Shown here one piece after another: positions 14,170 to 25,929 of a stretch of DNA of 64,000 bases. The number at the start of each line of letters is the position of its first letter. Position 1 is the stretch's first letter. Below the pieces are notes generated by a model that made no database searches, was not told where the DNA came from, and saw only the letters and a program-made list of their open reading frames with translations. Source of the DNA: Ceratotherium simum simum (taxonomy: Eukaryota > Chordata > Mammalia > Perissodactyla > Rhinocerotidae); assembly GCF_000283155.1 (NCBI RefSeq), contig NW_004454224.1, positions 10,394,219 to 10,458,218 of the forward strand, read 5' to 3'. Position numbers and translations under genes: made by a program.

Positions 14170-14411
14170 GGTGCCGGCCCGGTGGCGCAAGCAGTTAAGT
14201 GCGTGTGCTCTGCTGCGGTGGCCCAGGGTACGCCAGTTCAGATCCCGGGCGTGCACCAACACACCACTTGGCAAGCCATGCTGTGGCGGTGTCCCATGTA
14301 AAGTGGAGGAAGATGGGCACGGATGTTAGCCCAGGGCCAATCTTCCTCAGCAAAAAGAGGCGGGTTGGCAGATGTTGGCTCAGGGCTGATCTTCCTCACA
14401 CAAAAAAAGTG
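14170..14411 (+). mobile_element. ERE SINE with 17-bp target-site duplication
   Basis: The element starts GTGCCGGCCCGGTGGCGCAA, has the AAAGTGGAGGAAGATGGGCA middle and two copies of the 'cagggct/ccaatcttcctca' tail. It is flanked by a perfect 17-bp direct repeat, TAGAAAGGCAGGGAAAG, at 14153-14169 and 14412-14428. The perfect duplication points to a relatively young insertion just downstream of EIF1AD. Confidence 0.95.
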
Positions 14412-14787
14412 TAGAAAGGCAGGGAAAGCACTCACGAGGTGCTATGAAATTTGTCCTGAGTGTCTCACAGAGGCAGACGGGCACTAGGCCCTATGGCTGT
14501 AATCCTGAATGCCTGAATCAGCATTAACCAGAAGCAGGCAATGAAGTGGGACTGTCCCCAGTTACTAAATACATGCAAGGAGCCACAGTACAGGGCCTGG
14601 CACCTTCTAAGTGCCCAATGAGAGACAGAAAGAACCTAGGAAAATTCCAGCTATTCCCCATTTCCTGCCCATTCAGCCCACCTGCTCGTGAGGCCTCCAC
14701 CAAGGAGCAGGTTTTAACTTCATCACAAGTCCCTCTTCCCTCCAGAAAGGGACTCGGACACCAGCACAAGTCACCACCCACCAGGGG

Positions 14788-14793
14788 TTTAAT
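14788..14793 (-). promoter_or_regulatory. Candidate poly(A) signal of EIF1AD (ATTAAA)
   Basis: On the minus strand an ATTAAA variant hexamer lies about 145 bases past the EIF1AD stop codon. No AATAAA was seen closer, so this would give a short 3' UTR. The assignment is by position only. Confidence 0.4.
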
Positions 14794-14936
14794 TCTCCTG
14801 GGTCAGAAGGTCAGTTCAGAGAGGGGCTCTGCCTTGTCCCCATCCAGTGGGGAAGACCTGCAGAGCACCCTGGGAATGTCCATGCTCAGAGGAGCCAAAG
14901 AGTCTCTGAGCAAGAGGAAAAGTGGGTTCTGGGGTC

Positions 14937-16692
14937 TCAGGCCACCTCCTCCTCTTCGCTTTCCTCCTCACTCTCATGATACTGTCTGCGGTTGGTGTTA
15001 ACAAAGAGGTCGGAATCGTCTTCAGAGCTGGACTCTTCTCCTGATGACTGCGGCTCAGCTGAGAGTTCTGGCTGAGTCTGTCTACATGGGGAAAAAAGAA
15101 AGAGTTAGCCCAATGCCTTCTGGGGAAACCAGATCTGCAATAAAGGAGGCCCACAAAAAGGAGGACCATATGGCCAAGCAGCCAGGGCTCCGCAAATCAG
15201 ACAAGGAGAGAGGCAGAGCAAAAACAGCCTAAAGACTACCTCCCAACCCCCCTCAAAAGTTTGCTAGAGCCACAGGTTTTAATAACAACCATTCTACCAC
15301 CACTGACTAACACTCAGTGGACCCACGTTATATACCACGTACTATACTAAGCAATTTCATAAACACTGATTCCTTTAACCCTCACAAAGCTCCCCCCAAC
15401 CCTCTTTTTTTTTCAGTGAGGAAGACTGGCCCTGAGCTACCCTCTGTTGCCAATCTTTCTGTTTTTGCTTGAGGAAGATCGTCCCTGAGCTAACATCTGT
15501 GCCAGTCTTCCTCTATTTTGTATATAGGACACCACCACAGCATGGTTTGATGAGCAGTGTGTAGGTCTGCGCCCAGGATCCAAACCCGTGAACCCGGGGC
15601 TGCTGAAGGGGAGCGCGTGAACTTAACCACTATGCCACTGGGCCGGCCCCAAAGCTCCCATTTTAAAGGTGATGAAATTGAGGCTTAAGAGATTAAGTAA
15701 ACTGCTTCAAGTCACTCAGTTATAAGTGGCAAAGCTAAGATTTTAACCCAGGGCCTCTGACTTTCAAGCCATGCTCGTAACCATATATTATACCACACGT
15801 TTAAGAGTTCTCACCAGGAACCCTATGTAGGGAGAAAGAAAAGCTCTATTTTTCCCTCAAGACACCAAGGCCTGAACCCCTATTTTCTGTCCTCCCTATC
15901 CCAAGGCTTGTTTCTCACCTGTTCCTGTTGTTGTTGTGTTTCTCAGCCACTTCAGAGAAGGCCTCAGGCCTGTGCCAAGAGAAGAGCCAGGGTCAGAAAG
16001 GAAAGAGAAATCTTTCAGCCAAAAAGCTGTTTCCAGCTGTCCCCGCCTGGGATGCCATGATCTTCCCTCCCCCAGTTCCACAGCTAGGAAGTCAATCCCC
16101 CCAGAAGCCAGAAAGACCAAGGGGACTACCCTACCAGAGCCCCTCCTTCTGCAGAGAGCGCACATGGTCCTTGCAGAGCACAAAGGAGATCTCAGCCTTC
16201 ACCTTTTCTCCCTCTTCAATAGGGTCAACAATGAGAAAGTCCCCTGAACACCAAGAGGAGAAAAGACAGTCAGTCCCGCTGGCAGTGGGGAAAGCCAAAG
16301 CCAAGGAAAATGGTTCTGCCCCCCCCCCCCCCCCCGAGCTGCCTCTCTCACCTCTCTTGATCCAGATGTTCTTTCGGTATTTGGAAGGCATGCTTACCAG
16401 GAAGCGCTGCCCCTGGGCTGTCTCCACTTCATGCAGATTGTTCCCTGGGGTCCTGAGTACCTGGTCCAGGAGAGACCAAGAACCAGTCAGGCTGATCAGC
16501 CAGCTTGAACACCCTCTGAGCTACACTGCACCCTGCTCTCACCCCAGGGGCCCAATGGGAGTGGAGGAGTAGTGGGCAGAGCAGCCTGTGCCCAATGCCA
16601 CTCACCCTCACGATCTGCTGCTGATCAGAGGGCACCATGTGCTCCCCCAGCACCTCCTTCACCACATGCTTCCTCTTGGTGGCCTGAGACAT
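14937..16692 (-). CDS. EIF1AD: EIF1AD, eIF1A domain-containing protein (166 aa)
   Basis: Five coding exons on the minus strand: 16606-16692, 16352-16460, 16135-16243, 15919-15969 and 14937-15081. All junctions are GT-AG and the total of 501 nt is in frame (166 residues; I recall 165 in human). The start ATG at 16690-16692 begins [18 protein letters not shown]. An upstream acceptor at 16701-16702 leaves 8 nt of 5' UTR in this exon. Residues about 20-95 form the S1/OB fold shared with translation factor eIF1A ([20 protein letters not shown] segment, then GDFLIVDP). The C-terminus is acidic, serine- and glutamate-rich ([10 protein letters not shown]). The protein, also called haponin, is nuclear and linked to stress-induced cell death; its molecular job is poorly defined. 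It is divergent from BANF1 and shares its CpG island. Compared with my recollection of human there is one extra Asn in the HNNN run. Confidence 0.93.
15270..15800 (+). repeat. MIR-like SINE split by an ERE
   Basis: Bases 15330-15395 and 15651-15790 together read like one MIR (phrases such as 'ttaaccctcacaaagctc' and 'gaaattgaggcttaagag'). They are interrupted by the ERE at 15401-15650. It lies in the intron between EIF1AD coding exons 4 and 5. Confidence 0.55.
15401..15650 (-). mobile_element. ERE SINE in EIF1AD intron
   Basis: On the minus strand this starts GGGGCCGGCCCAGTGGCATA and runs through the ERE body to an A-tract (T-run at about 15404-15413). It is flanked by AAAGCTCCC at 15386-15394 and 15651-15659. 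It is in the same transcriptional orientation as EIF1AD. Confidence 0.9.
16319..16335 (-). repeat. 17-base C run (G run on the sense strand)
   Basis: A pure homopolymer lies 16 bases inside the intron, downstream of the donor site of EIF1AD coding exon 2. On the transcript it is a long G tract. Its length in the assembly may be unreliable. Confidence 0.9.
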
Positions 16693-17424
16693 GCCGGGTC
16701 CTGTCCCAGGCAGGTGAGGGACGCAGAGACTGTCAACTCCTCCTTCTGAGTTTCTTGGACAGCAGGCTCAGAACCCAGAACTGTTTTGAAGATGAGGAGG
16801 AGCCTTTTACTGAGGAGTGACACAGCGTCCTGGTTAAGAATGTCGGCTCTGAAATCCAATTGCTTCGATTCAAACCCTATCTTGGCTATTCCTAGGTGCT
16901 CAACTTCCCTAGGCCTCAAAAAAAATAATAGCTAACGCAAAGCATTGTTATTAGGAGAAAATGACAAGAGAGCCCTTAGCATGGTGTATGACACATAAAA
17001 CTCATATTGTAAGTACTAGCATAATCATAAAAACTACGTGTTCTAGAGTAATAAATCATTCTGGTAACAGCTCGGGAAGGAGGATGAGATAAATCGTATC
17101 GTTCTCAGCACGCTTGTACATTACAGGCATAGCATAGCCACACAACACAGATGCTCAATCTCTCAACACATTACAGGTAGAGACCAGGCGGGAGACCATC
17201 GCGATAGTCCAAGCTAGGAATGAATTAACTGAAAGTCAGGGTGAGCCGGCTTGGTCTGCGGCACCTGCGATATTTGTGACTTGGCTACTGAGAAGACAAG
17301 CACTGGTACCACCAAGATCGATGGTTTCCAAAGGAAACTCCGAAGTGTCACCTCTAGTTGCCCGCCTACCCCTCCTCCCTCCCTATCCCGCAGGAAAGAC
17401 GCTCAGAGAGAGACCCACACTTAC

Positions 17425-17700
17425 TCTCTGGCCCTCGTCTCCCACGAGTGCTGCCTGAACGACCCCGTTTCTCCAGGCTGGAAGCTAAGAGCGGTTCCTC
17501 CACGACACACTTGGCAGCTGAGCCAAGGAAGGCACAGAAAAGGGACTTGCCGGCGGTCACGACGGTGGTGTCGACTCGGACTCAGGTCTCCCGCACCTCC
17601 GCATCCCTCCCGACTCCTACAAGCTCGACGCCGACGAGGACAACGCAAGTCAGCCTGCGTCGGTCCCTTCCGAGCACCGTACTTCCGGCGCTCTCGGAAG
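17425..17700 (-). other. EIF1AD: EIF1AD non-coding first exon (5' UTR)
   Basis: On the minus strand a good donor (GTAAGTGTGG) lies at 17424-17415, so the exon's low end is 17425. The matching acceptor is at 16701-16702, 8 nt before the ATG. The transcription start is not visible in sequence; an ETS-like ACTTCCGG at 17681-17688 suggests it lies near 17.65-17.72 kb. The high coordinate given here is approximate. Confidence 0.6.
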
Positions 17701-18039
17701 CTCTCGGCCACCCCCGCCCCCGCCCCTTGTCCGTCTCTCTAACTCTTCCCCCCGCCAGGTCGGCCGAGGCTAAGTCCTAGAGTTCCGGGAGCCGGGCAGC
17801 GAGGAAATGAAGTTTTCTCCTCCGAGGCCTCCGCTCCCTGAGACCGGAAATGCTATCCCAGAAGCGAGATCATAGAAAGGACCCCCGCTTCCCGCGAAGC
17901 GACCAGAAAGAAGCGCCTACTAAGGGCACCGTCGAGCTCCGGAGCGCCTCATCTCTATGGCTCTAGGCGGCTAGAAGTGCCCAATTTGGGTTTTTTTTTT
18001 TTTTAAGGCGGCTCTTGAGGCGACCCGGAAGCGGAAGTG

Positions 18040-18118
18040 GAAGAAAGTTCTAGTGGGTTGAGGTAGCGGCGGGAGCAGCCGGTGGCGGGAGGAGCCGTTA
18101 CGGGAACGGGAGCCGCGG
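18040..18118 (+). other. BANF1: BANF1 non-coding first exon (5' UTR)
   Basis: A donor GTGAGCGCG follows base 18118, in line with the acceptor at 18808-18809 before the coding exon. The start coordinate is a guess, placed just after the ETS cluster. Confidence 0.6.
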
Positions 18119-18825
18119 GTGAGCGCGAGCCGCAGAGCGGGGCCCGGGCTGGAGGCCAGAGGAGGCGCGGGGAAGAGAGGAGGGAAGGGGCCGCATGTGC
18201 CAGCCGGGACGGAAGATGCGCCCTCGCAGAGGGCTTGGCCGCGATGCAGGGAGAGGGCGGGGCGGCGCGTGGGCGCGTAGGCGCGCGGAGGGGGCGGGGC
18301 GGGGCGCGCTGGGGGCGGAGCCCAGGCGGGGACCCCGCGGGGCTGGAGGAGCGGGTGTGCGCGCTCCGGCCTGCGCCTGCGCCCTGTGAGCGCTGTGGGG
18401 CGTGTGGGGCAGGCCGACCACTCGTTTTTCAGAGCAGGTGGCCGGTCCAGGTACAACCAGTGCCTTCTTTGCACAGCCAAGGTCACAGAGGGAGTGACAG
18501 CCTCAGGGCGGCTCCTGGCTACTCACCCTGGGACTCTTCCCACTGCTCCGCGCGCGCCACCTGTTAGAGCAGGATAGATTTTCCTCTGGAACAATACCAA
18601 AACCTAGTTCCCACGGGGAGCGGAAGAGATTTCTCTTGAATAGTGGGGAAAAGAATCTCCTTGGTTTCAATTTTCTCATCCGTGAAATGAGGGGACTCGA
18701 GTAAAACCACCATCATGGCTGGTTCAGCTTCCTCTTAATGAGATTGCTCATGGGCTTTCTGGAGTGCCCAGGTTTTCAGCCCTAACCTACCTTTTCTTGG
18801 GATTCCCAGATTCAGCCTGATCAAG

Positions 18826-19331
18826 ATGACAACCTCTCAAAAGCACCGAGACTTCGTGGCAGAGCCCATGGGGGAAAAGCCAGTGGGGAGCTTGGCCGGG
18901 ATTGGTGAAGTCCTGGGCAAGAAGCTGGAGGAAAGGGGCTTTGACAAGGTGTGGGGTGGTTGCGTGCACCTGGGGAGGGCTGGGGGCCGGGTAGGGACAG
19001 ACTGCAATATTTCCTGTAGTTTGGGAGTGAGGAATGTGAGTGTACTTGTGGGGGGTGTGTAATCTGAAGACATAGCCAGAGCCTGCCTTGCCTCCCAGGC
19101 TCCTGTGCTTTGATGCCACACTAAGGGTCTTGTTCTTAGTCCCACAGAGTGCTTAATGGCATTTCCTCTTTGCCTGTTTTGCAGGCCTACGTGGTCCTTG
19201 GCCAGTTTCTGGTGCTAAAGAAAGATGAAGACCTCTTCCGGGAATGGCTGAAGGACACGTGTGGCGCCAACGCCAAGCAGTCCCGGGACTGCTTTGGGTG
19301 CCTGCGAGAGTGGTGCGACGCCTTCTTGTGA
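18826..19331 (+). CDS. BANF1: BANF1, barrier-to-autointegration factor (89 aa)
   Basis: Two coding exons, 18826-18948 and 19185-19331, join phase 0 with GT-AG splicing (acceptor TTTTGCAG). The 89-residue product, starting [19 protein letters not shown] and ending [10 protein letters not shown], appears identical to human BAF from memory. BAF is a small homodimer that binds double-stranded DNA without sequence preference through a helix-hairpin-helix (about residues 20-35: [16 protein letters not shown]). It also binds LEM-domain proteins and lamin A, bridging chromatin to the nuclear envelope after mitosis. It also restrains foreign DNA in the cytosol. The start is fixed by the conserved MTTSQ; the exon begins at 18810 after an AG. 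A non-coding exon 1 lies at about 18040-18118. A poly(A) signal is at 19689. Confidence 0.98.
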
Positions 19332-19688
19332 TGCTCCCCACAGAGCCCCCAAACCCCAGCCCTAGCCTTGAGTCTCCAGAGTTTGCAGCCAAGTGGGGAC
19401 TCCTCTCCCGTCCTCTACAAAGGAAAAGGTTGCTGTTGTGTCTCACCTCCGATGTACTCGAGTCTTTGGGGAGTTCTCTCCCTTCACCATTTCAACTTTT
19501 TTGGAAATCTCGCTGTTGCATGCACCTGCCTTCCCCTTCCCCTGCCAGTTTCATGTTGACAATTACCAGCTTTTCTGAGTGGATTCCTGGCCCCTATCCT
19601 CACTCCCACCCTCACCTGTGGTCTGTTTTATGCCATTTGGCTCGTTTTTTGGCAGAACAGTCACTGTCCTTACAGAGTTTTTTAAATC

Positions 19689-19694
19689 AATAAA
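19689..19694 (+). promoter_or_regulatory. BANF1 poly(A) signal AATAAA
   Basis: The canonical hexamer lies 358 bases after the BANF1 stop codon, followed by a GT-rich stretch at 19695-19730. It gives a 3' UTR of about 380 nt, in line with the short BANF1 mRNA. Confidence 0.85.
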
Positions 19695-20708
19695 GTCAGT
19701 GGCCTTCATGACTGGGCTTCGTGTGTGAACAGCAGGTAGGCTGGGAGTCGCCTTTTCACCAGAGACTGACCAGGTGTGCTGCCCTCCTTATCAGTGCAGG
19801 TTGAAAGTAGCAGCTTCCTTCCCAGCCTGGAGGGCAGCCGCCCCAGCCACATGGGCCTCCAGCAGGTGCCTCGGAGTGTCTCAATCCCTTAGTGATGTGG
19901 GAGAGGGTGTGGGTTGATTCTTCCTGGGATCCATATGGGCTGTGGTGTTCCAGTTGTCAGTGAAGTCAACAGCTGGGCTAGGCAGCACCTGGAGGAAAAG
20001 TCAGTGGGAGTGAGAGGTGGCAGGAAGAGGGTGGACCAGCTAAGAGTGGGTAAGAGTTCCCCTGCCCATCCTCATGTGCTCTCCTGGCCTCTGGAGGAGT
20101 GGGCAGTGCTCTTGCTGGTTGTCCTGCTCTCATAGGGAGGCAGAAAGAGCATGGGCATCACAGCTAGGGGCTCAAGTGAGTTACACTTTTATTTGGTACA
20201 TTTTCATCCTGTTCTTTGTTGAACACTTAGTATGAACTAGCCTCACAACTAAGATCTTTGCAAACATTTTTTCTTCCACAATAAGAAAGTGTTTTCTCTT
20301 GTACGGGTGAGGAAGCGAGGGGCTCAGAGAGGCTAAGTAATTTGTCCATGGACTTACTGCTTAGGAAGTAGCCAGGCTGGCCCTCAGAAAGTAACTTGGA
20401 AGCCCATGTACCTGAGAGCCCTGTGTTCCTTAGTCCTGTCACTCTTCCTCTCTGAGCCTCAGTTTCCCCACTTGGGAAATGAGGTGGTCGTAAAGATCAG
20501 ATGAGATGCTAGCTGTGGGCACCCAGGCCTGCTTGGCTTTCATTCCTTCAGCAGAGCGTTGTTGAGAAACTACTGCTTACAGAATTTTCTTTAGATGGCT
20601 TAAGTCTGCTGAGAAGAGAATGACAGATGTTAAATACAAAAATCGGACTAATATGAGAAAATTTTCATGATCTCAGAGTAGGGAAAAATTAAGAAGAAAA
20701 AGTTGATA

Positions 20709-20896
20709 GGGGCTGGCCCAGTGGAAGAGTGGTTGAGTTCACTTGCTCTGCCTCAGCGGCCAGGGGTTTGCGGGTTCAGATCCCGGGCACGGACCTACAC
20801 GCCGCTCATCGAGCCGTGCTGTGGCAGTGTCCCACATAAAGTGGAGGAAAATGGGCACGGATGTTAGCTCAGGGACAATCTTCCTCAGCAAAAACT
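20709..20896 (+). mobile_element. ERE SINE with 12-bp target-site duplication
   Basis: The head reads GGGGCTGGCCCAGTGGAAGA with the AAAGTGGAGGAAAATGGGCA middle. It is shorter than its relatives, lacking the second tail unit. It is flanked by perfect AAAAAGTTGATA repeats at 20697-20708 and 20897-20908. Confidence 0.95.
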
Positions 20897-21119
20897 AAAA
20901 AGTTGATAAATTCAACTCCGTTAATAGAAACTTTGCTCATCTAAAGATACCATAAAGAGAGAGAGGAGACTAACCCAGGGTGGGGAAGGAGATTTGCAAC
21001 ACCCATAGATAACAAAGGTCTGTAGCCAAGAAAAAGCAGACAACACAATAGGAAAGTGGGTAGAAGGCCCACAAGGCAGCCAGAGTGGATACCCATATGG
21101 TGAATAAGCCTATGAAAAG

Positions 21120-21460
21120 GTGCTGGATTGTATTAGTAATCAGAAATGCAAATGAGATGCCATTATACACTCACTGGACTGGCAAAAATTTTAGACAATG
21201 CCATGTGCTGATGAGGGAACAGAGCAAGAGGAACTGAGAGCCAGGTGGTGGGAGTGTAGATTGGTATGAACACTTGGGAAAAAACATTTGGGCGTTTTCT
21301 AGTAAAAATGAAGATAAGACCCACCCTGTGACGCAGCAGTTCCACTCCGGGGGCTGTGACCAGGGACACGTACCTGCACCAGCACCCGTGTGAACGTTCG
21401 CAGCAGCCTTCTTTTGTCAGCCTATCAATACCAGTGAAGAGGAACAGGTGAGAGCTGTGT
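21120..21460 (+). repeat. L1-like fragment
   Basis: Phrases matching the L1 ORF2 3' region occur ('gaaatgcaaatgagatgcca', then 'gcagttccactccggg'), with many substitutions. It is non-coding. Confidence 0.55.
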
Positions 21461-24400
21461 ACAACCGGTGACTCCCAACCTCAAGCGAATGAAACAAGCC
21501 ATCACATCTTCTGATTCCCTTCATGTAAAGTTAACAAGTGAATTCTTGCTTGGAGATTGCTACACAGGTGGTAAAACTAGAAAAATGAAATGTTTATTGC
21601 AAAAGTCAAAGGTAAAGAAACAGAGTGGCAGTGATGACCTTTTGGGGGGAGGCCGGAGTGATGAGTGGTGGTTCCACAGGCGTTGACTCCGTTTGTTAAA
21701 AGAGAACAGACGTGTTCTGTGTACTTTTTTGTCTGTTAGCTACATCGCAGAATGGTAGAAGGATAAAAGGGAAATCAAAAATAAAGACCTGGGGATACAG
21801 CAATTATGCGATTTGTTGGAAACTGATGCTTATTAGTAGAGATGAGGATTCAGTGCAAGGCTGGGTCTGGGAGGTGTGAGCGGCCCCCTGGAAGGGCACC
21901 AGGTGGCCAGAGCAGAGCCCAGCTTGTGTTACTGGCCACTTCCTGGGAGGGTGCCAGTCTGAAGCCCAGGCCGAGGTAGTAATGCGGGCTGTCCTGGGAG
22001 TTTTGGGCCATACTATTTCGGATGTTTTCCTGGATGGGTCCAGCATCACCTCAGAGTCCCCTCAGCCTCGACCCTGTGCTGGGATGCTGTCACACAGGCC
22101 TCGTGTGCTTAGGCAGGGGCTCACCAGGGCCACGGCCTCCCCCCACCTCAGCCCTGACACTGCCAGATTGTTGCTGGCACCTCTGAGGTAATGGAGACTT
22201 CCTCCTCCTCCACGACACCCTTCCCATGGCTCCTGCCCACACTGGCTGCCCAGTTTTGCCTCTTGTGGCTCTGGCCCTGCGGCCCACCCAGCAGAATCCT
22301 GTGGGACACGCTGCCTGCTCTGCTTCCTCGACATGGGCTCTTCCCTGCCTCACCCACAGGCTTTGTCTCTGAAGGGGCTGGAGCCTGCCCTCTCACCTCT
22401 TCCTCGGGACTCAGGCAGTACCTGTGACATGGTGGTGGCAGGCCCCAAACCCTCTATCAGGGCTCCTTAGTGCATTCCACACATCTTACTGGATCAGTTT
22501 TGGGGCAGCAGGAAACACAGGGCAACTAGAATGTACCTTATCACAGTGTGGCCTCTCAGAAATCCAGCCCCGACTTGGCCAGCAAGACAAGGGACTGAGG
22601 CCTGGAATGTTGGAGAAAGCAGACCTGAGTGGACAGGTAGGAGGCAGGTCACATGTTAGCCCACACTGCCCAACAGGACGAGCCTGGCTGGGGGCATGGG
22701 TGGGCCTGGAAGTCAGCAAACAATGACCCAGTGTCCCCGCTCCCTGCTGCACCCAGCCAGACCTGGCTCCCTCAGCCAGTCCAGTCAGGAGTGCTCAGAT
22801 CTGGCCTAGAGCTCAGGGTGAACCCAACCATGCACTCCGGGGTCCTGAAGGGGTCCTGCTGCCCCCGGAAAGGAAGGAGGGGAGGCTACAGGATGAACCA
22901 AAGCCCAAGACACACCTCCCCACCCTGCCCCAGTGGCAGCCCACATGGTGTGAAAGGCTCACAGCACGTGCTCATGACTGTCAGCCCCCTCCCACCTGGC
23001 CCCCGCCCTGTAGGGACCCAGGGCTCTCTGTACTGTCACTCCTGGCCATGACTGATGGGAGCCTGAAAGAGCCAGCTGGGCCTGGTTCTGGTCTCAGTTC
23101 CTCCTTGACTTACTGTGTGACCTGGAGCAAGCTGCTTCGCTGCTCTGAGCCTGTCTCCTCCTCTGGCAGCTGTGCGGGGTTATGAGGATTCAATGAGCTA
23201 GTGAACCTAAAGCCCCCGGCACTGAGGACAGCTCCTCCACAGAGGGGAGATTTCATCACCATCAGATCACAGCTTTCCTTGCCATAAGGTCTCCTTTCCA
23301 GGGTGTGGTCCCACGCAGAAAGGGGAACAGAGCCCCAGGGGAGGGAATCTCTGCAGCCCTGCTACAAGTTCAAGGAAGAGTGTTCTGAGGGCAGCACAAG
23401 GCCCTAGGTGGCCCCATCCCAGGGTGAAGGGGATGTCACGGGCCCAGCCTGGTCGGTGAGACCCATCAGCCTGAGGCAAGAGATGGGTGCAGTGGGCAAC
23501 CTGGGTTGAGATGTCTGGGCCACAGCGAAACTGGAGCCTGTGCCCTGTGGCCTGTGAGAATGGCCAAGCCCAAGCTTACATCTGGCCCAGGCCTCCTTCT
23601 GGAAGCCAGAGTGGTCCAGACGGGATGGAATCCAGCCTCTTCTCCAGATGAGACCCAGCCCTGGGAAAATCCTGCAGCACCCCCACCCCTAGGGAGCCTC
23701 CCCCTGCACAGACCTCATATCCCTGTGGAGTGGTCCAGGACTCACACACTAGGATGCTGGAGTGGGGGTGTCACCCCAAGCCCCACCACTGACCCTTCCC
23801 TTTTGATTCGCCATTTCCTCCTTGTAAAAAGAGGAAATAATCATTGCTTCTGCAGAGCTGTTATGAGGACAAGAGAACTTATGTTGAGTCCCTGGCACAA
23901 GGCCTGGCACATATCAAGAGACCAGTAGTTGTTACTTTCCTTTCCCCATCCCTCTTTTCTCACCAACATACCAGTTCTAGCTGTGTGACCTTAGACAAGC
24001 GTTCTGACCTCTCTGATGAAATCTCTTCATCTGCAAAATGAGGGTGATGCTTACTGCCTCAGGGGGCGGGGGGGCTTGTGAGACTAGACCAGTGGGTGAA
24101 AGGTCTTTGGAAATTGTGAGGTTGGGGTGCAAAAGACTCATCACCATCAGTGCGAAGGGGCGACAAGTAGGGCAGGGCAATGAGCTGGGGACCCAATGGC
24201 CCTTGGGGAGTCGGGGACCCGGCCTTGGCTAGTTTTCCGGGGAGCTGTTGGAGGTAAGTGTGGCCATGGCTGAGCTCCAAGTGACAGGAGAGCAGACCTG
24301 GGAGCCCAGGGAGGCTCCCGGCCCCCTGGGGCTGCTGCTCCCACCTCTCCCTGTGCTGTGCTCTTCTTACTCCCCCTCCCAGGTCCTTTCAGGTCGGGTT

Positions 24401-25359
24401 CCTGCCTCCTCATCAAGCCAACCTCGCTCCAGCTCTCCTACAAACTGGGGTCTGTCACTTTAAGGCAGACACCTGAGCCCATAACAATCTTATGACAGTT
24501 CCTTGGAATCTCAAGATTGTTTTCCACAGCTGGGCTGAGGGGGTGGGGTAGCAGCTGGACCAGCCAGTGACCACACTCTGGTCCCATCTCCCTGGGAGAA
24601 ATCACTGCCTTTCCCGGCCCTAGGATTCTGAAAGGCTGAGAATTGGGGGGTTGGGGGGGATGCTAGATGCTTACTCAAAATATTCATCACAATAATAGCT
24701 ACCACTTATTAAGCATCAACTGTTTGTCAGGTACTGTTAACCACTACTTCTTCCAGGCCCCAGTTAAGATCTTTGGAGGCCCTAAGCACTGACAAGATCT
24801 TAGTGTCTCAGAGTAAAATGCCCCACCCCACCCCAGTGACACGTAATTAAAAGTACAGACCAGGCGGAACTCTAAGATACAGATAAAGAATCTCAACAAA
24901 ATCCAGACTTTTCCCATGTTGACTACTTCAATGCAGTTTTTTATGTATTAATTATCAGATTAATCCAAAAAAGTCACAGTGTCCTATTTTGCTGGTACCT
25001 CCAGCACATGGCCAGTATACCTATGAGTGATCCAGGCTCAGGCCATTCATGTCAGAATAACCTTCGAAGATATGAGCTGTCACTTTTCTTCAGAGGAGGA
25101 CACTGAGGCTCTGGGAGGTCGAGGGACTTGTTGGAAGTCAACTGGTCAGTAAATGGCAGAGCTGGTATGACACACATCCTTCCTTCTGGCCAGTTCTCAT
25201 CCCTTGGGCTCAGTCTGATTTGAAAACACAGATTTGAGTTAGACTGCCCAGGCTCAAAAGCCAGCACCTCTATTTACTATTTACCAGCTGATGTCCTGGG
25301 GCAAATCAGTTGTCCCCTCTGTGTCCTGTTTCCTCCTCTGTAAAGTGGAAACATTACTG

Positions 25360-25572
25360 GGGCCGGCCACGTGGCTTGGCAGTTGAGTGCGTGCGCGCTG
25401 CTGCTGGCGGCCCGGGTTCGGATCCCGGGTGCGCACCGACGCACCGCTTCTCCGGCCATGCTGAGGCCGCGTCCCACATACAGCAACTAGAAGGATGTGC
25501 ACCTATGACATACAACTATCTACTGGGGCTTTGGGGGAAATAAATTAATTAATTAAATTAAAAAAAATTTTT
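25360..25572 (+). mobile_element. ERE SINE (CATACAGCAACTAGAAGGA variant)
   Basis: This copy belongs to the second ERE variant, whose middle reads CATACAGCAACTAGAAGGAT and which ends in 'ggggctttggggg' plus a TTAA-rich tail. Perfect 17-bp direct repeats AAGTGGAAACATTACTG flank it at 25343-25359 and 25573-25589. The head and B-box are nearly intact, so it is a young insertion. Confidence 0.95.
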
Positions 25573-25929
25573 AAGTGGAAACATTACTGATTGCCACTTC
25601 GTGCTGGTTGTGAGGGTTAAACAGCGTGGGCTCAGCACAGTAATGTCTCCTACTTACTTGCTGTCTACAGAGCACCAGGCTCCTCTAATTAGAACACTTG
25701 ACCTATTGAATCCTCTCAGCAACCCATTTTACAGAGGAGGAAACTGAGGCAGCGAGAGGTTAAGTAACTTCTCCAGGGTTACACAGTTAATAAATGGTGG
25801 CCATAGTAAGAGCTTGCCAACAGCTGTTGTCAGTATTTCATATTGGACGGGCCTCTCCTGAACTGTCCCAGTGGCACTTGTTGCTGGGGACTGCGGCTGT
25901 CCTTTCCCCCACCGGACTGGACTGGGTGT

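Larger units (their letters stand above)
17420..18400. promoter_or_regulatory. Bidirectional CpG-island promoter, EIF1AD/BANF1
   Basis: This GC- and CpG-rich block lies between the divergent first exons of EIF1AD (minus) and BANF1 (plus). There is no TATA box. ETS-family core motifs (GGAAG/CTTCC) occur at 17681-17688, 17845-17850 and as a tight cluster at 18023-18043 (CCGGAAGCGGAAGTGGAAG). That is typical of GABP-driven housekeeping promoters. A 14-base T run at about 17991-18004 sits just upstream of the cluster. Activity is inferred from layout. Confidence 0.75.

Noticed and set aside
17251..17780. Frames of 140-163 codons in the EIF1AD/BANF1 CpG island
   Set aside because: CpG islands lack stop codons by composition; this segment overlaps the EIF1AD 5' UTR exon and promoter and shows no domain.
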